Shown here: one piece after another, positions 42,375 to 51,272 of the stretch
Position numbering within the stretch: position 1 is the stretch's first letter
Layout: each line of letters starts with the position of its first letter
Source: Alphaproteobacteria bacterium
GTDB lineage: Bacteria > Pseudomonadota > Alphaproteobacteria > Acetobacterales > Acetobacteraceae
Reading direction: 5' to 3'
Length of the DNA stretch: 64,000 nt
Assembly: GCA_017307285.1 (NCBI GenBank)
Contig: JAFKFI010000054.1
Span: 124,001 to 188,000, forward strand
Position numbers and translations under genes: made by a program
The notes under the pieces: generated by a model
What the model was told of the DNA's origin: nothing
Database searches by the model: none
Seen by the model: only the letters and a program-made list of their open reading frames with translations

Positions 42375-44048
42375 CTATGGCAGCTCCGCCGCGGTCATGC
42401 CATATGATCCGATTGCGGCGTCTCGCGTGACGAAGCCGTTGCGCAGATCCCTGCGCACCTTGTCCCGGTCGCGCTTTCTGGGATCACCATAGCCGCCGGC
42501 GCCCGACAAGCGAAAGCTGACGACGTCGCCACGGCGCAGCCGAAGTATCTGCTTTGAACTGAGCTCGGTCTCGGTGCCGTCGCGCACCAGCAGCGTGCGC
42601 GCCAGAGCGCCCGGATGGCCGCCGAATAGACCGTACGGCTGATGCGTGTGGCGCTCGCCGAGTAGCGTCAGCGTGGCGTCCTCGCACAGCAGTTCGACAT
42701 CCTTGCGCAGACCGCAACCACCGCGGAACTGGCCAGCACCCCCGGTGTCGGCAAGCAGTTCCAGCCGTTGGACGCGAACCGGATTGTTGGTCTCATGCAC
42801 CTCGACAGGCACGTTGGCGCAGTTCATCACCGGTGACATCGCCTCGACGCCGTCCTTGTCGGCCCGGCCGCCATAGCCAGCCAGCAACAGGTCGTACATG
42901 ATCCAGGGTCGGCCGGTCGCGTCGTCGAACCCGCCGATATTGGGATTGCCCCAGTGCGAGAACGCGCCCATCGCGCGCTCGGGCGCGGCTTGCGCCAGGG
43001 CACCGTTGACGGCGTCGAAAATACGCACCTGCACCGCCGCGCGGCCGCCGCAGGCCGCCGGGTATCGCGCATTGAAGAAGCAGCCCTCGCGCGCCACCGC
43101 CGTTATCGCCCGCTCGACACCGGCATTGTTCGGGACGTCGATACCGGCGAACACCCGCATCGCGAAGCTCGCGTAGGCACGCGTGTAGTTCATGTAGCAG
43201 TTGAGCGCGGCCGGCACCTGGTCGCTGCTGCGGGAGAAGTCCACGATCGCTGCACCGTCGCGCAAGGTCACGTCCACCGCGACGCGGATCGGTGGCGTGC
43301 CCGGGCCGTAATCGTCCAGATAATCATCGAAGCTGTAGGTGCCCTCGGGCAGCCGGCGGATCAGCTCACGGGCGCGCTGCTCGGAGCGCTCGATGACAGC
43401 GTCGATCACCGCTGCCATGGTCGACTCGCCCTGCACGGCGAACAGCCGGCGGAGCCGTTCGCTGCCGACGTGGTTGGCATTGCGCTGCGCCAGCAGATCG
43501 CCGCGCATCTTGTCCGGCAGGCGCACATTGCCCAGGACGACCCGCAGCAGATCCCGGTCGAACTCGCCGGCGTGAACCAGCTTCACCGGCAGGACGCGGA
43601 TACCCTCCTGGAACGCCTCGGTGACTCCCTGCACCGCCTGCGAGCCGGGCGAGAAGCCGCCGACATCGACGTGATGCGCCGTGGTCACGACGTAGCCGAG
43701 CAAGGTGGCACCTTCGAACACCGGCGCCACCAAGAAGAAGTCGGGGTAGTGCCCGCCACCCATCGCCGCGTCATTGGTCGCCAGCATGTCGCCTGGCGCC
43801 AGCCGCTCCAGTGGCACGTAGGCTAGCACATTCTGCACCACGTATGGCATCGCCCCGAGATGACCCGGGGTGAAATTGCCCTGCGCGATCAACCGTCCCG
43901 CGGCATCGAACAGGCCAGTGGAGAAATCCTCTCCCTCGCGCACCGCCTCGGAGAATGCGGTGCGCCGCAACGCGCCGCCCATCTCCTCGACAATCGAAAT
44001 CAGGTTTGCCCACACCACCGTTAGCGTCACCGGATCGACGACACTCAT
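42375..44048 (-). CDS. hyuB: Hydantoinase B/oxoprolinase family subunit
   Basis: 557 residues from the ATG that overlaps the hyuA stop (ATGA). WANLISIVEEMGGALRRTAF, SEAVREGEDFSTGLFDAAGR, GHYPDFFLVAPVF and QVRIFDAVNGALAQ are family blocks, as is FDDYLDDYGPGTPPIRVAVD. Acts with HyuA in ATP-dependent opening of hydantoin or 5-oxoproline-type rings (or an N-methylhydantoin/acetophenone carboxylase-like reaction). Full length and intact. Confidence 0.9.
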   Translation of the reverse strand: MSVVDPVTLTVVWANLISIVEEMGGALRRTAFSEAVREGEDFSTGLFDAAGRLIAQGNFTPGHLGAMPYVVQNVLAYVPLERLAPGDMLATNDAAMGGGHYPDFFLVAPVFEGATLLGYVVTTAHHVDVGGFSPGSQAVQGVTEAFQEGIRVLPVKLVHAGEFDRDLLRVVLGNVRLPDKMRGDLLAQRNANHVGSERLRRLFAVQGESTMAAVIDAVIERSEQRARELIRRLPEGTYSFDDYLDDYGPGTPPIRVAVDVTLRDGAAIVDFSRSSDQVPAALNCYMNYTRAYASFAMRVFAGIDVPNNAGVERAITAVAREGCFFNARYPAACGGRAAVQVRIFDAVNGALAQAAPERAMGAFSHWGNPNIGGFDDATGRPWIMYDLLLAGYGGRADKDGVEAMSPVMNCANVPVEVHETNNPVRVQRLELLADTGGAGQFRGGCGLRKDVELLCEDATLTLLGERHTHQPYGLFGGHPGALARTLLVRDGTETELSSKQILRLRRGDVVSFRLSGAGGYGDPRKRDRDKVRRDLRNGFVTRDAAIGSYGMTAAELP

Positions 44049-46123
44049 CGGGATCTCCCGATATCGATGATCAGATTGCCATGCACACTGATGGAGGCGG
44101 TGTCGCCGGGCAGCACCACCGTCGTCGACTCGCGCTCCTCGATCAGCGCCGGCCCGGTGAACACTTCGCCCGACGGCATGGCATAGCGATCGATGATCGG
44201 GCACTCGGTCATTCCGCCGGTCTCGGGGAACCAGGCGGGACGACGGCCGATCACCGCCGCACCACCTCGGACGGCATTGTCCAGCCGCAACGTACTTCCG
44301 GCGCGGCTCCCGACGACGACGGCAATCAGGTGCCAGTCCGTCACTTCGATCGCCGAATCAGGGTCGACGTAGCCGTATTCCTGCTTATAGCGATCGTAGA
44401 ACGCGGTGCGCATCGCCCCCTCGTCGTCGCCATCCATCGGGGAAGCACGAAGCTCGACACGGATTTCGTAGCCCTGGCCGACATGGTGCATCGAGGCACT
44501 GCGGTGCAGCGTGATGTCGCCTTGACCTTGCATCCGCCGCGCCTCCGCCATCACCCGTTGTTCCAACTCGGCGAAGATCGTCGTGATCGCCGCCTGCGCG
44601 GTGCCGTCCAGGCGCACCACGCGGGTCAGCCCGAAGTCGATCTTGCGCTCCGCCACCAGCAGGCCGAGTGCCGACCCGACCCCGGCGCCGCGCGGCACGA
44701 TCACCCGTGGAATATCCAGCGCGTGCGCCAGCCGCCCGGCGTGCACCGGGCCGGCGCCGCCGAACGCCACCAACGCATAGTGTCGCGGATCGCGTCCGCG
44801 CTCGATGGAGACGATGCGCATCGCCCGCTCCATATTGGCGTTGGCGACCGAGTGGACGCCCCATGCGGCTTCGTGCAGCGACAGGCCCAGCGGCGCCCCC
44901 ACGTCGCGCGCGATGCCGTCGGCCGCACCGTCCGTATCGAGCCGCATCGCGCCGCCGTTGAAGAACGCCGGGTCCAGATAGCCGAGCACCAGATTGGCGT
45001 CGGTGATCGTCGGATCGGTGCCGCCGCGCCCGTAGCAGATCGGTCCGGGCTCCGCCCCGGCACTGTCCGGGCCGACCGTTATCAGCCCCATCCGAGCGCG
45101 CGCCAGGCTACCGCCGCCGGCACCGATCTCCAGCAACTCGATCGCCATCACGTTCAGCGGCAACCCGCTGCCCTTGCGATAGCCGACCATGTCCACCTCG
45201 AAGGTCGGCGTCACCGCGGGAACGCCGCCGTCGATCGCTCCGAGCTTCGCCGTGGTGCCGCCCATGTCGAAGCTCAGGACATGGTCGAACCCCTCCTCCC
45301 GCCCGACCTCGGCGCATAGCAGCACCCCCGCGGCCGGTCCCGACTCGACGATACGGATCGGATATGCGCGTGCGAGTTCGGAAGACGCCAGCCCGCCGTT
45401 TGACTGCATGATCGACAAATCGGTGCCAATCCCGAGTTCGCGCAGCGAGCCTTGCAGCGCGCTCAGATAGCCATCCACCAGAGGCTTGATATAGGCGTTG
45501 GCCACGGTGGTGCTGGTGCGTTCGTACTCGCGGAATTTCGGCGAGATCGCCGAAGACATCGTGATGTCGACATCGGGTGCCACGTCGGCGAGGACGTCCG
45601 CCATGCGCTGTTCGTGAGCCGGATTGGCGTAGGCGTGGAGGAACACGATGGCGACCGACCGGTAGCCGCCGGCGCGGATACGGCCGGCCACGCTCCGCGC
45701 GGCGGCGATGTCCAGCGTGGCGATCACCGACCCGTCCGGCGACAGCCGCTCCGCCACCTCGAAGATGTCGGCCCGCTCCAGGAACGGGGTTGGCTTGTCC
45801 AGATGCAGATTGTTGGTGTCGTAGCGCTTCTGTCGCCCAATGAGCAGAACGTCACGGAAACCCGCGGTGGTGATCAGCGCCGTCCGGCTGCCCTTGCGCT
45901 CGAGTATGGCGTTGGTGGCGATCGTCGTCGCGTGCAGCACGCCTTGCACCTCGTCTACCAGCAGCAGTCCAGCGCCGACGCGGGCCGCCAGGCTCTCGAT
46001 CACCGCCCGCGCTGGCTCCCGCTGGGTGGTCAGCACCTTCCATATCTCGACCCGTCCGGTCGACGAATCGAACAATGCGAAGTCGGTGAACGTCCCACCG
46101 ATGTCGAAAGCAATCTGCAGCAT
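44045..46123 (-). CDS. hyuA: Hydantoinase A/oxoprolinase family subunit
   Basis: 692 residues. The actin-like ATPase start MLQIAFDIGGTFTDFALFDS, then ATTIATNAILERKGSRTALI, LSFDMGGTTAKLGAIDGG and VAFGGAGPVHAGRLAHALDI are hallmarks of the HyuA family. Partner of HyuB, which overlaps its end. The operon may continue left with no further member. Substrate not readable. Upstream lies the remnant of a sugar-type ABC permease. Confidence 0.92.
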   Translation of the reverse strand: MLQIAFDIGGTFTDFALFDSSTGRVEIWKVLTTQREPARAVIESLAARVGAGLLLVDEVQGVLHATTIATNAILERKGSRTALITTAGFRDVLLIGRQKRYDTNNLHLDKPTPFLERADIFEVAERLSPDGSVIATLDIAAARSVAGRIRAGGYRSVAIVFLHAYANPAHEQRMADVLADVAPDVDITMSSAISPKFREYERTSTTVANAYIKPLVDGYLSALQGSLRELGIGTDLSIMQSNGGLASSELARAYPIRIVESGPAAGVLLCAEVGREEGFDHVLSFDMGGTTAKLGAIDGGVPAVTPTFEVDMVGYRKGSGLPLNVMAIELLEIGAGGGSLARARMGLITVGPDSAGAEPGPICYGRGGTDPTITDANLVLGYLDPAFFNGGAMRLDTDGAADGIARDVGAPLGLSLHEAAWGVHSVANANMERAMRIVSIERGRDPRHYALVAFGGAGPVHAGRLAHALDIPRVIVPRGAGVGSALGLLVAERKIDFGLTRVVRLDGTAQAAITTIFAELEQRVMAEARRMQGQGDITLHRSASMHHVGQGYEIRVELRASPMDGDDEGAMRTAFYDRYKQEYGYVDPDSAIEVTDWHLIAVVVGSRAGSTLRLDNAVRGGAAVIGRRPAWFPETGGMTECPIIDRYAMPSGEVFTGPALIEERESTTVVLPGDTASISVHGNLIIDIGRSR

Positions 46124-46245
46124 GCCGACTTCCCATGCGATCAGCGGGCACCGAAGTTGCGGGCCTGGACAACTTGCTTACTTCTTTCGCACGATCGCTG
46201 ACACTAGCAGCCGCGGGTACGACGGCAAGAGTACCGGACGACGGA

Positions 46246-46790
46246 TCAATCCGCCTCCTTCGCGATGTCGCGCTCCCGCCGCTCGGTCCGGTGTACGAGG
46301 GACGACAGCGCCACGGCAATGATCAGCGCCCCGCCGTAGAACAGGTCCTGGATGAACACTTGGATGCCAAGCAGCGACTGGCCGTTAATCCCGGTCACCG
46401 GGAAATACACCGCCGCGAACGATCCCCACGCGTTGAACCGCCCCGGCGCGATGGTGGTTGAGCAGGAACGTGTCTCCTGAACTCGGGTCGGCCGCACCGC
46501 TCGTCCCGGGCGTAGAGCACGCCCGCGACGGCCGCCAGAAGCGAGCCCGAAAGCAGCGCGCCGAAGCGCAGCCCCATTGCGTCAAGCCGGTCGGCAACGC
46601 GCAGCAGGAACTCGATACTGATCGAGAAGGTGATGGCCTGCAGCGTGGTGAATCCGGCGAACAGGTCCTCCCAGCTTGTCTGCTGAGAGGAGAGGAGCTC
46701 GGCGCGGAATACCGTCAGCGGCTTGGGTGCCGCTGCGCTCGCATTGCCAAACAGATCGGCGGCGATGGCCCATCCTCCTTCGCTCCCGCC
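46246..46790 (-). pseudogene. Fusion of two gene remnants: unknown N-terminal piece and ABC permease tail
   Basis: Reading left from 46790, one frame gives DLFGNASAAAPKPLTVFRAE, LLSSQQTSWEDLFAGFTTLQ, AITFSISIEFLLRVADRLD. I tentatively associate this with the start of plasmid phospholipase-D-like proteins. It passes in frame into MGLRFGALLSGSLLAAVAGV, an ABC permease segment. Further left in other frames come DPSSGDTFLLN, FNAWGSFAAVYFPVTGINGQ and IQDLFYGGALIIAVALSSLV, the end of a sugar (RbsC-type) permease. An extra G sits at the very start (ATGGGCC). Clearly decayed. Confidence 0.58.
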
Positions 46791-46809
46791 GGATCAGTCG
46801 TGGTTCGCG

Positions 46810-48588
46810 TCAGTCGCCGGCAGCCAGGGCCTCACGATACTCGAATCGGCGGCCAGCCGCCTCGCCTGCCTGGTAGGCATCGGTCATGACGTATCGTTTG
46901 GCCGGCCGTGCGCGCGACCGGAAATGCAGCCCGAGCTTGGCCAACTCGCCTTCGATCACCGACGTCTTGATCGGCACAAGTTCGCGGCCGGAGGAGGCCG
47001 ACAGAGCGGCTTCGCGCGCTTGGCGCGAGCTGTGCAACTTGGCGATGATCCCGCGCCCGAGGCCGATCTGGAAAGAATGCGTTGCACTCCGCCGGTCACC
47101 CGAGCCGAGCTCCGCATAGAGCTCGCCTCGTGTGAACAGGGCCGTCTCGGTCGCGAAGGCGAGCTCAACCAGGTCGTACAGATAGTGCGCGGCCTCGACG
47201 TCGGCCCGCAGGCCGAAGAAGATGTGGCGGATCGGGGCCGACGCCGATTTCTCGCTCCAAGAGCGGCAGTCGAAGAAGGCCGCGATCGTCGGCACGCATT
47301 CGTCGATCGGCCCGAGACGCCGGCGACCGGTGTCAATGCCCACGCCTTGGCACGCCTGCCGGTGCAACTCGATCGTGCTCAACGATAGGCCGTAGCGATC
47401 CAGCAGCTCGGCGACCTTCTCCGCCGCGGCGAGCGCTTCCTGTTCCGTGCATCCCTGCTCGACGGTCTTCGCCCGCAATCCCTGGATCCGTTGGACCAGC
47501 CGTTCAAGATCCGCATCGGCGGCGCCCGTTGATGTGATCGGCCGCCCCCGCCGCTGCAGATCTTCGAACAGTCTCCGGACCGCAGCGGGCATACCGTGCC
47601 TCGCGATCGCATGAGCGATGGCTCCGGACAGCGCAGTCAGCGAGAGACCGGATATCCCGTTGGCTTCGCGGAGCCGGATGGTCTCGACCTGGATCGCGGC
47701 GATGCGAGCATAGGCATCCGCCAGCCGATCACGGCGGTGCTCGCGCGCGAGGACGGAGGAGGCGAGGGCATCGAGCACGGTGTCGAGGTTGGTGGCATCC
47801 CGTATGCGCTGCATCGCGTCGGCGGATGGGCTTGCGTTTGCATCCAGCTTCGCCCAGCGCCGCGCGATCGCGTCGAGCTCGCCGCCCTCGGCTTCGTCGG
47901 CGAACGGGTCGTCTTCGAACCCATCGTGGGGCGGACGGTTCAGACCGGGTATTTCCAGGCTGCCGTGGCGCATCACGTGGCGGTAGACCGCCTCGGCACA
48001 GCGCTGGGGATTACTCAGCCCCTTCCCGTCCGGACGCATGAAGCCCAGGGCCACGGCGCGGGCCGCTTCGCTCAACGGGGTGATCGGACCGACCAATGCC
48101 CAGGTGCCGCCCCCGAGCGACGCCGTCCGCCCGACCAGGCTCAATCCGGCGCAAGATGCCGGGATATGCTCGCTGAGGACGCGGAGCGATTCGCCGGACG
48201 CCAGATCGAGGTGTCGGACGACGCTTCGGTCCTCTAGCTCTTCGACGCGCATCACGCGAAACCGTGTCTGACGCAGCGCCTCCATCGCCACCGCCTCGTC
48301 CCGGTTCTTCGGCTTTCGGTGCCGCGCCAGCCGGTCGATCGCCGTCATGCCGCCCGTTGACGGCGTGAACAGCACGAGATCCGTGGCGAGCCCAAGAGCG
48401 TCGGCGAGGATACGTGTCTCGTCCTGAACGTCGGGGGGGCCGTTCTGGGAGGGCAACCAGCGGCGTACCGTCTCCGCGACCCGGGCCTGCGGAATGAAAC
48501 GCAGCGCCTCGAGCATGAGCTCATCCATCGAGCGGAGCACCCGATCATGCCCCGCGCTGGGCGGCCGTGTCTGTGCTTGCTCTCGCAT
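46810..48588 (-). CDS. Large DUF2786-containing protein
   Basis: 592 residues; AGGGGA before the ATG. Residues about 1-330 form an unrecognised domain (FIPQARVAETVRRWLPSQNG; GMTAIDRLARHRKPKNRDEA; VVRHLDLASGESLRVLSEHI). The C-terminal 230 residues repeat the layout of the 240-residue DUF2786 protein at 34.5 kb: RIQGLRAKTVEQGCTEQEAL, AAAEKVAELLDRYGLSLSTI, then IDECVPTIAAFFDCRSWSEK and IFFGLRADVEAAHYLYDLVE. So the two are paralogues, this one with a long extra N-terminal part. Function unknown. Confidence 0.8.
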   Translation of the reverse strand: MREQAQTRPPSAGHDRVLRSMDELMLEALRFIPQARVAETVRRWLPSQNGPPDVQDETRILADALGLATDLVLFTPSTGGMTAIDRLARHRKPKNRDEAVAMEALRQTRFRVMRVEELEDRSVVRHLDLASGESLRVLSEHIPASCAGLSLVGRTASLGGGTWALVGPITPLSEAARAVALGFMRPDGKGLSNPQRCAEAVYRHVMRHGSLEIPGLNRPPHDGFEDDPFADEAEGGELDAIARRWAKLDANASPSADAMQRIRDATNLDTVLDALASSVLAREHRRDRLADAYARIAAIQVETIRLREANGISGLSLTALSGAIAHAIARHGMPAAVRRLFEDLQRRGRPITSTGAADADLERLVQRIQGLRAKTVEQGCTEQEALAAAEKVAELLDRYGLSLSTIELHRQACQGVGIDTGRRRLGPIDECVPTIAAFFDCRSWSEKSASAPIRHIFFGLRADVEAAHYLYDLVELAFATETALFTRGELYAELGSGDRRSATHSFQIGLGRGIIAKLHSSRQAREAALSASSGRELVPIKTSVIEGELAKLGLHFRSRARPAKRYVMTDAYQAGEAAGRRFEYREALAAGD

Positions 48589-49017
48589 TCTTTCCCCTGT
48601 GACGTCCCTCTCTGGCACCCTTCCGGGATACCGCCGGCTCGCTGCCCGTCGCATACGATACAAGCAGAGTGCATGGAGTCGGCTCGAGTGTGGACCGGTA
48701 GGCCTACGGGTTCTTCGCTGAGCTCGTGCGCGGGAACGCCGCGTGAGAGGGGCCCGATCAGAACTCCGGGCGAGACTTGCAAGAGCGCCGTTCCAGAACC
48801 TGTCCCATCCGTCGACATGACGAGCGGTGCACATTCAATATGGGGGAGGGTCGATGGCGGGCACGTAATGGTGAACGCCGCGACATCGCCGAAGGGCGAC
48901 GGGTATCGGAAAATCCAGGCGAATTGTCGATACTTCTTTCGTTGGTGCGCCGCAGACAGTATTCCGACGACAGCGGTGGAACTCCATCGCGAGCAACACG
49001 GGATTCGAAGCACTCTC
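48589..49017. other. 429-base divergent intergenic region
   Basis: Lies between two divergent genes and should hold both promoters. Frames crossing it look like shadows. No repeat, operator or RNA gene is obvious. Confidence 0.4.
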
Positions 49018-49329
49018 ATGGCGAAACAAGCCCCGGCCTCAACCCGTCTGCCGCGCGGCACCAAGCCTGTCGCACAGGCCTTTTTGAACGCCCTTGACAT
49101 GGTGCCGGAGCAGTCGCGAGCGGCGGTATCCAAAGCCGCCTTGTCGATGATCCGGGACGAGATCAAGGCAAGCCGGGAAAAGCAGCGGGCATCCCGATCC
49201 GAATCGGCCGCCTCGACGAAAACCGCTCGAGGCCCGAAGACCGGGCGCAGAACGCGCGTCACGAAACGCGAAAGGCCGGAGGCCAATGCGGCAGGCACGA
49301 ACGCGGCCGAAACCGCCGAGAAGTCCTGA
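49018..49329 (+). CDS. Small basic protein of unknown function
   Basis: 103 residues. TKPVAQAFLNALDMVPEQSR, AAVSKAALSMIRDEIKASRE is followed by a Lys/Arg/Ala-rich tail (GPKTGRRTRVTKRERPEANA) that suggests nucleic-acid binding. The start is uncertain (no clear ribosome site; the frame is open upstream). No family recognised. Confidence 0.55.
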   Translation: MAKQAPASTRLPRGTKPVAQAFLNALDMVPEQSRAAVSKAALSMIRDEIKASREKQRASRSESAASTKTARGPKTGRRTRVTKRERPEANAAGTNAAETAEKS

Positions 49330-49449
49330 TCGGCGCCTGATCGCGGCGGTCAGCTCTCCAACGTCAGAAGCCGATTTTCTCGCTGGGGGCGACCGGTCAG
49401 GGGAGGGGAGATCGCCCTCCTGAACCGGCAAGTCGGTTGGATGCTGCCG

Positions 49450-50481
49450 TCAAAGACCCAGCTTGCTGGCCGGACTGGCGGTTCCGAGTTTGGCACGCCT
49501 GACGTAGCTGCGCATGGTGGCGAGGCTGCGGTGGCGTGTGTGGCCCATGATCTCCTCGTCCGAGACGCCGTTCTTATAGGCTGTGGTGACGAACCCCGCC
49601 CGCATGCCATGCGGCGTGACCGGCTCCCAGATCGTGCCGCGGATCTTCGCCTGGGCGGCACGCTTCTTGAGGATCTGTCGCACGGCGTCGGGATCCAGCC
49701 GTCGCGTGTGGACCGCCCCCCAACGATCGACCTTGCGGAAGATCGGACCGGTCTTGATTTCGGCTTCCTCAAGCCAGAGCCTCAGGGCGGCCACCGGACA
49801 CGTCTCGGCCGCCTGACCGTGCGGGATGCCGATCTCCGCGCCGGCGCCCTCCTTATCGGTCTTCGAGCGGACAATGAGCAGCCGCAGGCCTTCCTTGGTC
49901 CAAGTCACGTGCTCGACGTCGAGCCCGACCAACTCCGAGCGGCGCAGGGCGCCGGCAAAGCCGATTAGGAACAGTGCCCGGTCACGGATCCCAGCAGTAT
50001 CGGTCCCGCACACCATCGAAAGTCGTCGAATCTCTGCGGTGGCGAGCGCTGCCGACCGGCGGGGCGGCTCACCGTGCGTACGGGCGATGCCGCGCAAGGT
50101 CTCGCGGATCGCGGGATGCCGGGTATCCAGGGGCTGCTTGGCGATCCGATGCGCCCGCGCGATCGCGGCCACCCGGCGACGCAATGTCGAGAGCGCATAG
50201 CCGCGCCCGGCATCGGCCAGGTAGGCGCCGACGATCTCCGGCGTCGCCGGCATCGGATCGAGCTTGCGCTCCAGGCACCAGGCCTTGAAGTTGGCCAGAT
50301 CCGCCTTGTAGGCGCGCAGCGTGGACGGCGCATCCGCTGCCGACTGGTAGACCTGCGAGCGGGCCAGGGAACGCGCCACGCGGAGGGTGAGCGGCGGGCC
50401 AGCTTCGTCGGCGCGCCGTACCGCCCCGGCTGAGGCTGCAATAACCGCGCGATGAGAGGAACCGCTGCTCTGACGTGCCAT
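49450..50481 (-). CDS. Tyrosine recombinase (phage/transposon-type integrase)
   Basis: 343 residues. The SAM-like N-terminal domain reads STLRAYKADLANFKAWCLER. The catalytic set is complete: R180 (ALRRSEL), K207 (SKTDKEG), H291/R294 (TPHGMRAG), H314 (GHTRHRS) and Y326 (MRSYVRR). The length suits a Xer/TnpI/integrase protein. Immediately upstream is a perfect inverted repeat with extra direct copies, a plausible binding or recombination site. Nothing in the visible flank encodes a matching transposase or relaxase. Confidence 0.9.
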   Translation of the reverse strand: MARQSSGSSHRAVIAASAGAVRRADEAGPPLTLRVARSLARSQVYQSAADAPSTLRAYKADLANFKAWCLERKLDPMPATPEIVGAYLADAGRGYALSTLRRRVAAIARAHRIAKQPLDTRHPAIRETLRGIARTHGEPPRRSAALATAEIRRLSMVCGTDTAGIRDRALFLIGFAGALRRSELVGLDVEHVTWTKEGLRLLIVRSKTDKEGAGAEIGIPHGQAAETCPVAALRLWLEEAEIKTGPIFRKVDRWGAVHTRRLDPDAVRQILKKRAAQAKIRGTIWEPVTPHGMRAGFVTTAYKNGVSDEEIMGHTRHRSLATMRSYVRRAKLGTASPASKLGL

Positions 50482-50611
50482 GGTCGCATCTTCGGCCAAA
50501 TAGGCGCTGACTGTCAATACTCGGGAAGGGCTCTTATCACGTATTGACTTCGAATCCGTTCGGATGAACGCAACGCCAGGTCTCGCCCAGATCGCGAGTT
50601 GTCGGCGTCTC

Positions 50612-50699
50612 GCTTATTCATTCAGCAGCACCATTAAACCGTTCAGCGGGCCGGGACCGCACCGCTAATTCGTTCAGCGGCTGAACGAATTAGCGGTGC
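50612..50699. repeat. Perfect 19-bp inverted repeat plus direct copies upstream of the recombinase
   Basis: Arms 50659-50677 (GCACCGCTAATTCGTTCAG) and 50681-50699 are exact reverse complements with only CGG between them. Related direct copies lie to the left: GCTTATTCATTCAGCAGC (50612-50629) and ATTAAACCGTTCAGCGGG (50633-50650), against GCTAATTCGTTCAGCGGC (50664-50681). The layout, one inverted pair plus two direct motifs next to a tyrosine recombinase gene, resembles the resolution sites of TnpI-type transposons. An attachment site, an operator or a terminator hairpin are alternatives. No T-tract follows. Confidence 0.7.
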
Positions 50700-50951
50700 A
50701 TGCGGCGGCATGGTCCTCCCAGCGACGCACCGGCATCTGGCTTCGCGCACCTTCGTGGCTTGCTGCATCTCCACCTTGGTACGCAGAGATCCCGCGCCGG
50801 TCGCTACGCACAACGACAGGGCGTAGTCCCACATCGGGCTGGTCAATCCGATCTGCCGCGGGTCGAACAGCGCGGCCAGCAAGTCGTACGCTTGGTCGTC
50901 GTCCCGGCAACGCGTGTGGCGCCAGAAGACCGCGTCGGGAGTCGCAAGCAC
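50700..50951 (-). pseudogene. Protein-like fragment of unknown family
   Basis: The frame reads TPDAVFWRHTRCRDDDQAYD, LLAALFDPRQIGLTSPMWDY, ALSLCVATGAGSLRTKVEMQ, with good protein character, but a frame change near 50950-50990 separates it from any upstream start, and it runs on into the inverted repeat. I cannot assign it. A GTG-started frame just upstream (RAVALDLGHLRPETRQHALA) may be the same gene's beginning. Confidence 0.4.
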
Positions 50952-51075
50952 GTGCCACGCGTACCAGGCGGAGATGGCCCTGCTGTTGCGTGACCAGGAT
51001 TGCGAGCCCGCATCTCCGCGAGTGCGTGCTGCCGCGTCTCGGGCCGGAGATGGCCGAGGTCGAGTGCGACCGCCC

Positions 51076-51252
51076 TCACGACCACTCCTCCACGTCGAGA
51101 ATCTCGGGCTGCTGGCTGTAGTCGATCCTGGGCACGTCGGCCTCCGGATCCCAGGCCAGCAGCTTGACCGCGACCAGAACGACAGCCACGACCAGGCCCG
51201 TCCTGCTCGCGAGCTTCCTCAGCGCGGCCCCGCGCGTATCATTTTCCGCCAT
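51076..51252 (-). CDS. Small single-pass membrane protein
   Basis: 58 residues: AENDTRGAALRKLASRTG, then a membrane helix (LVVAVVLVAVKLLAWDPEA) and DVPRIDYSQQPEILDVEEWS. It begins 20 bases downstream of the dmeF stop on the same strand, and its end overlaps a GTG-started frame. Probably part of the dmeRF transcript. No family recognised. Confidence 0.5.
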   Translation of the reverse strand: MAENDTRGAALRKLASRTGLVVAVVLVAVKLLAWDPEADVPRIDYSQQPEILDVEEWS

Positions 51253-51272
51253 GATTCGGCCCGAGTTCAGGC

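Noticed and set aside
42954..43826. Long plus-strand frame inside hyuB
   Set aside because: Antisense to a full-length conserved hydantoinase gene; composition is that of reverse-complement codons.
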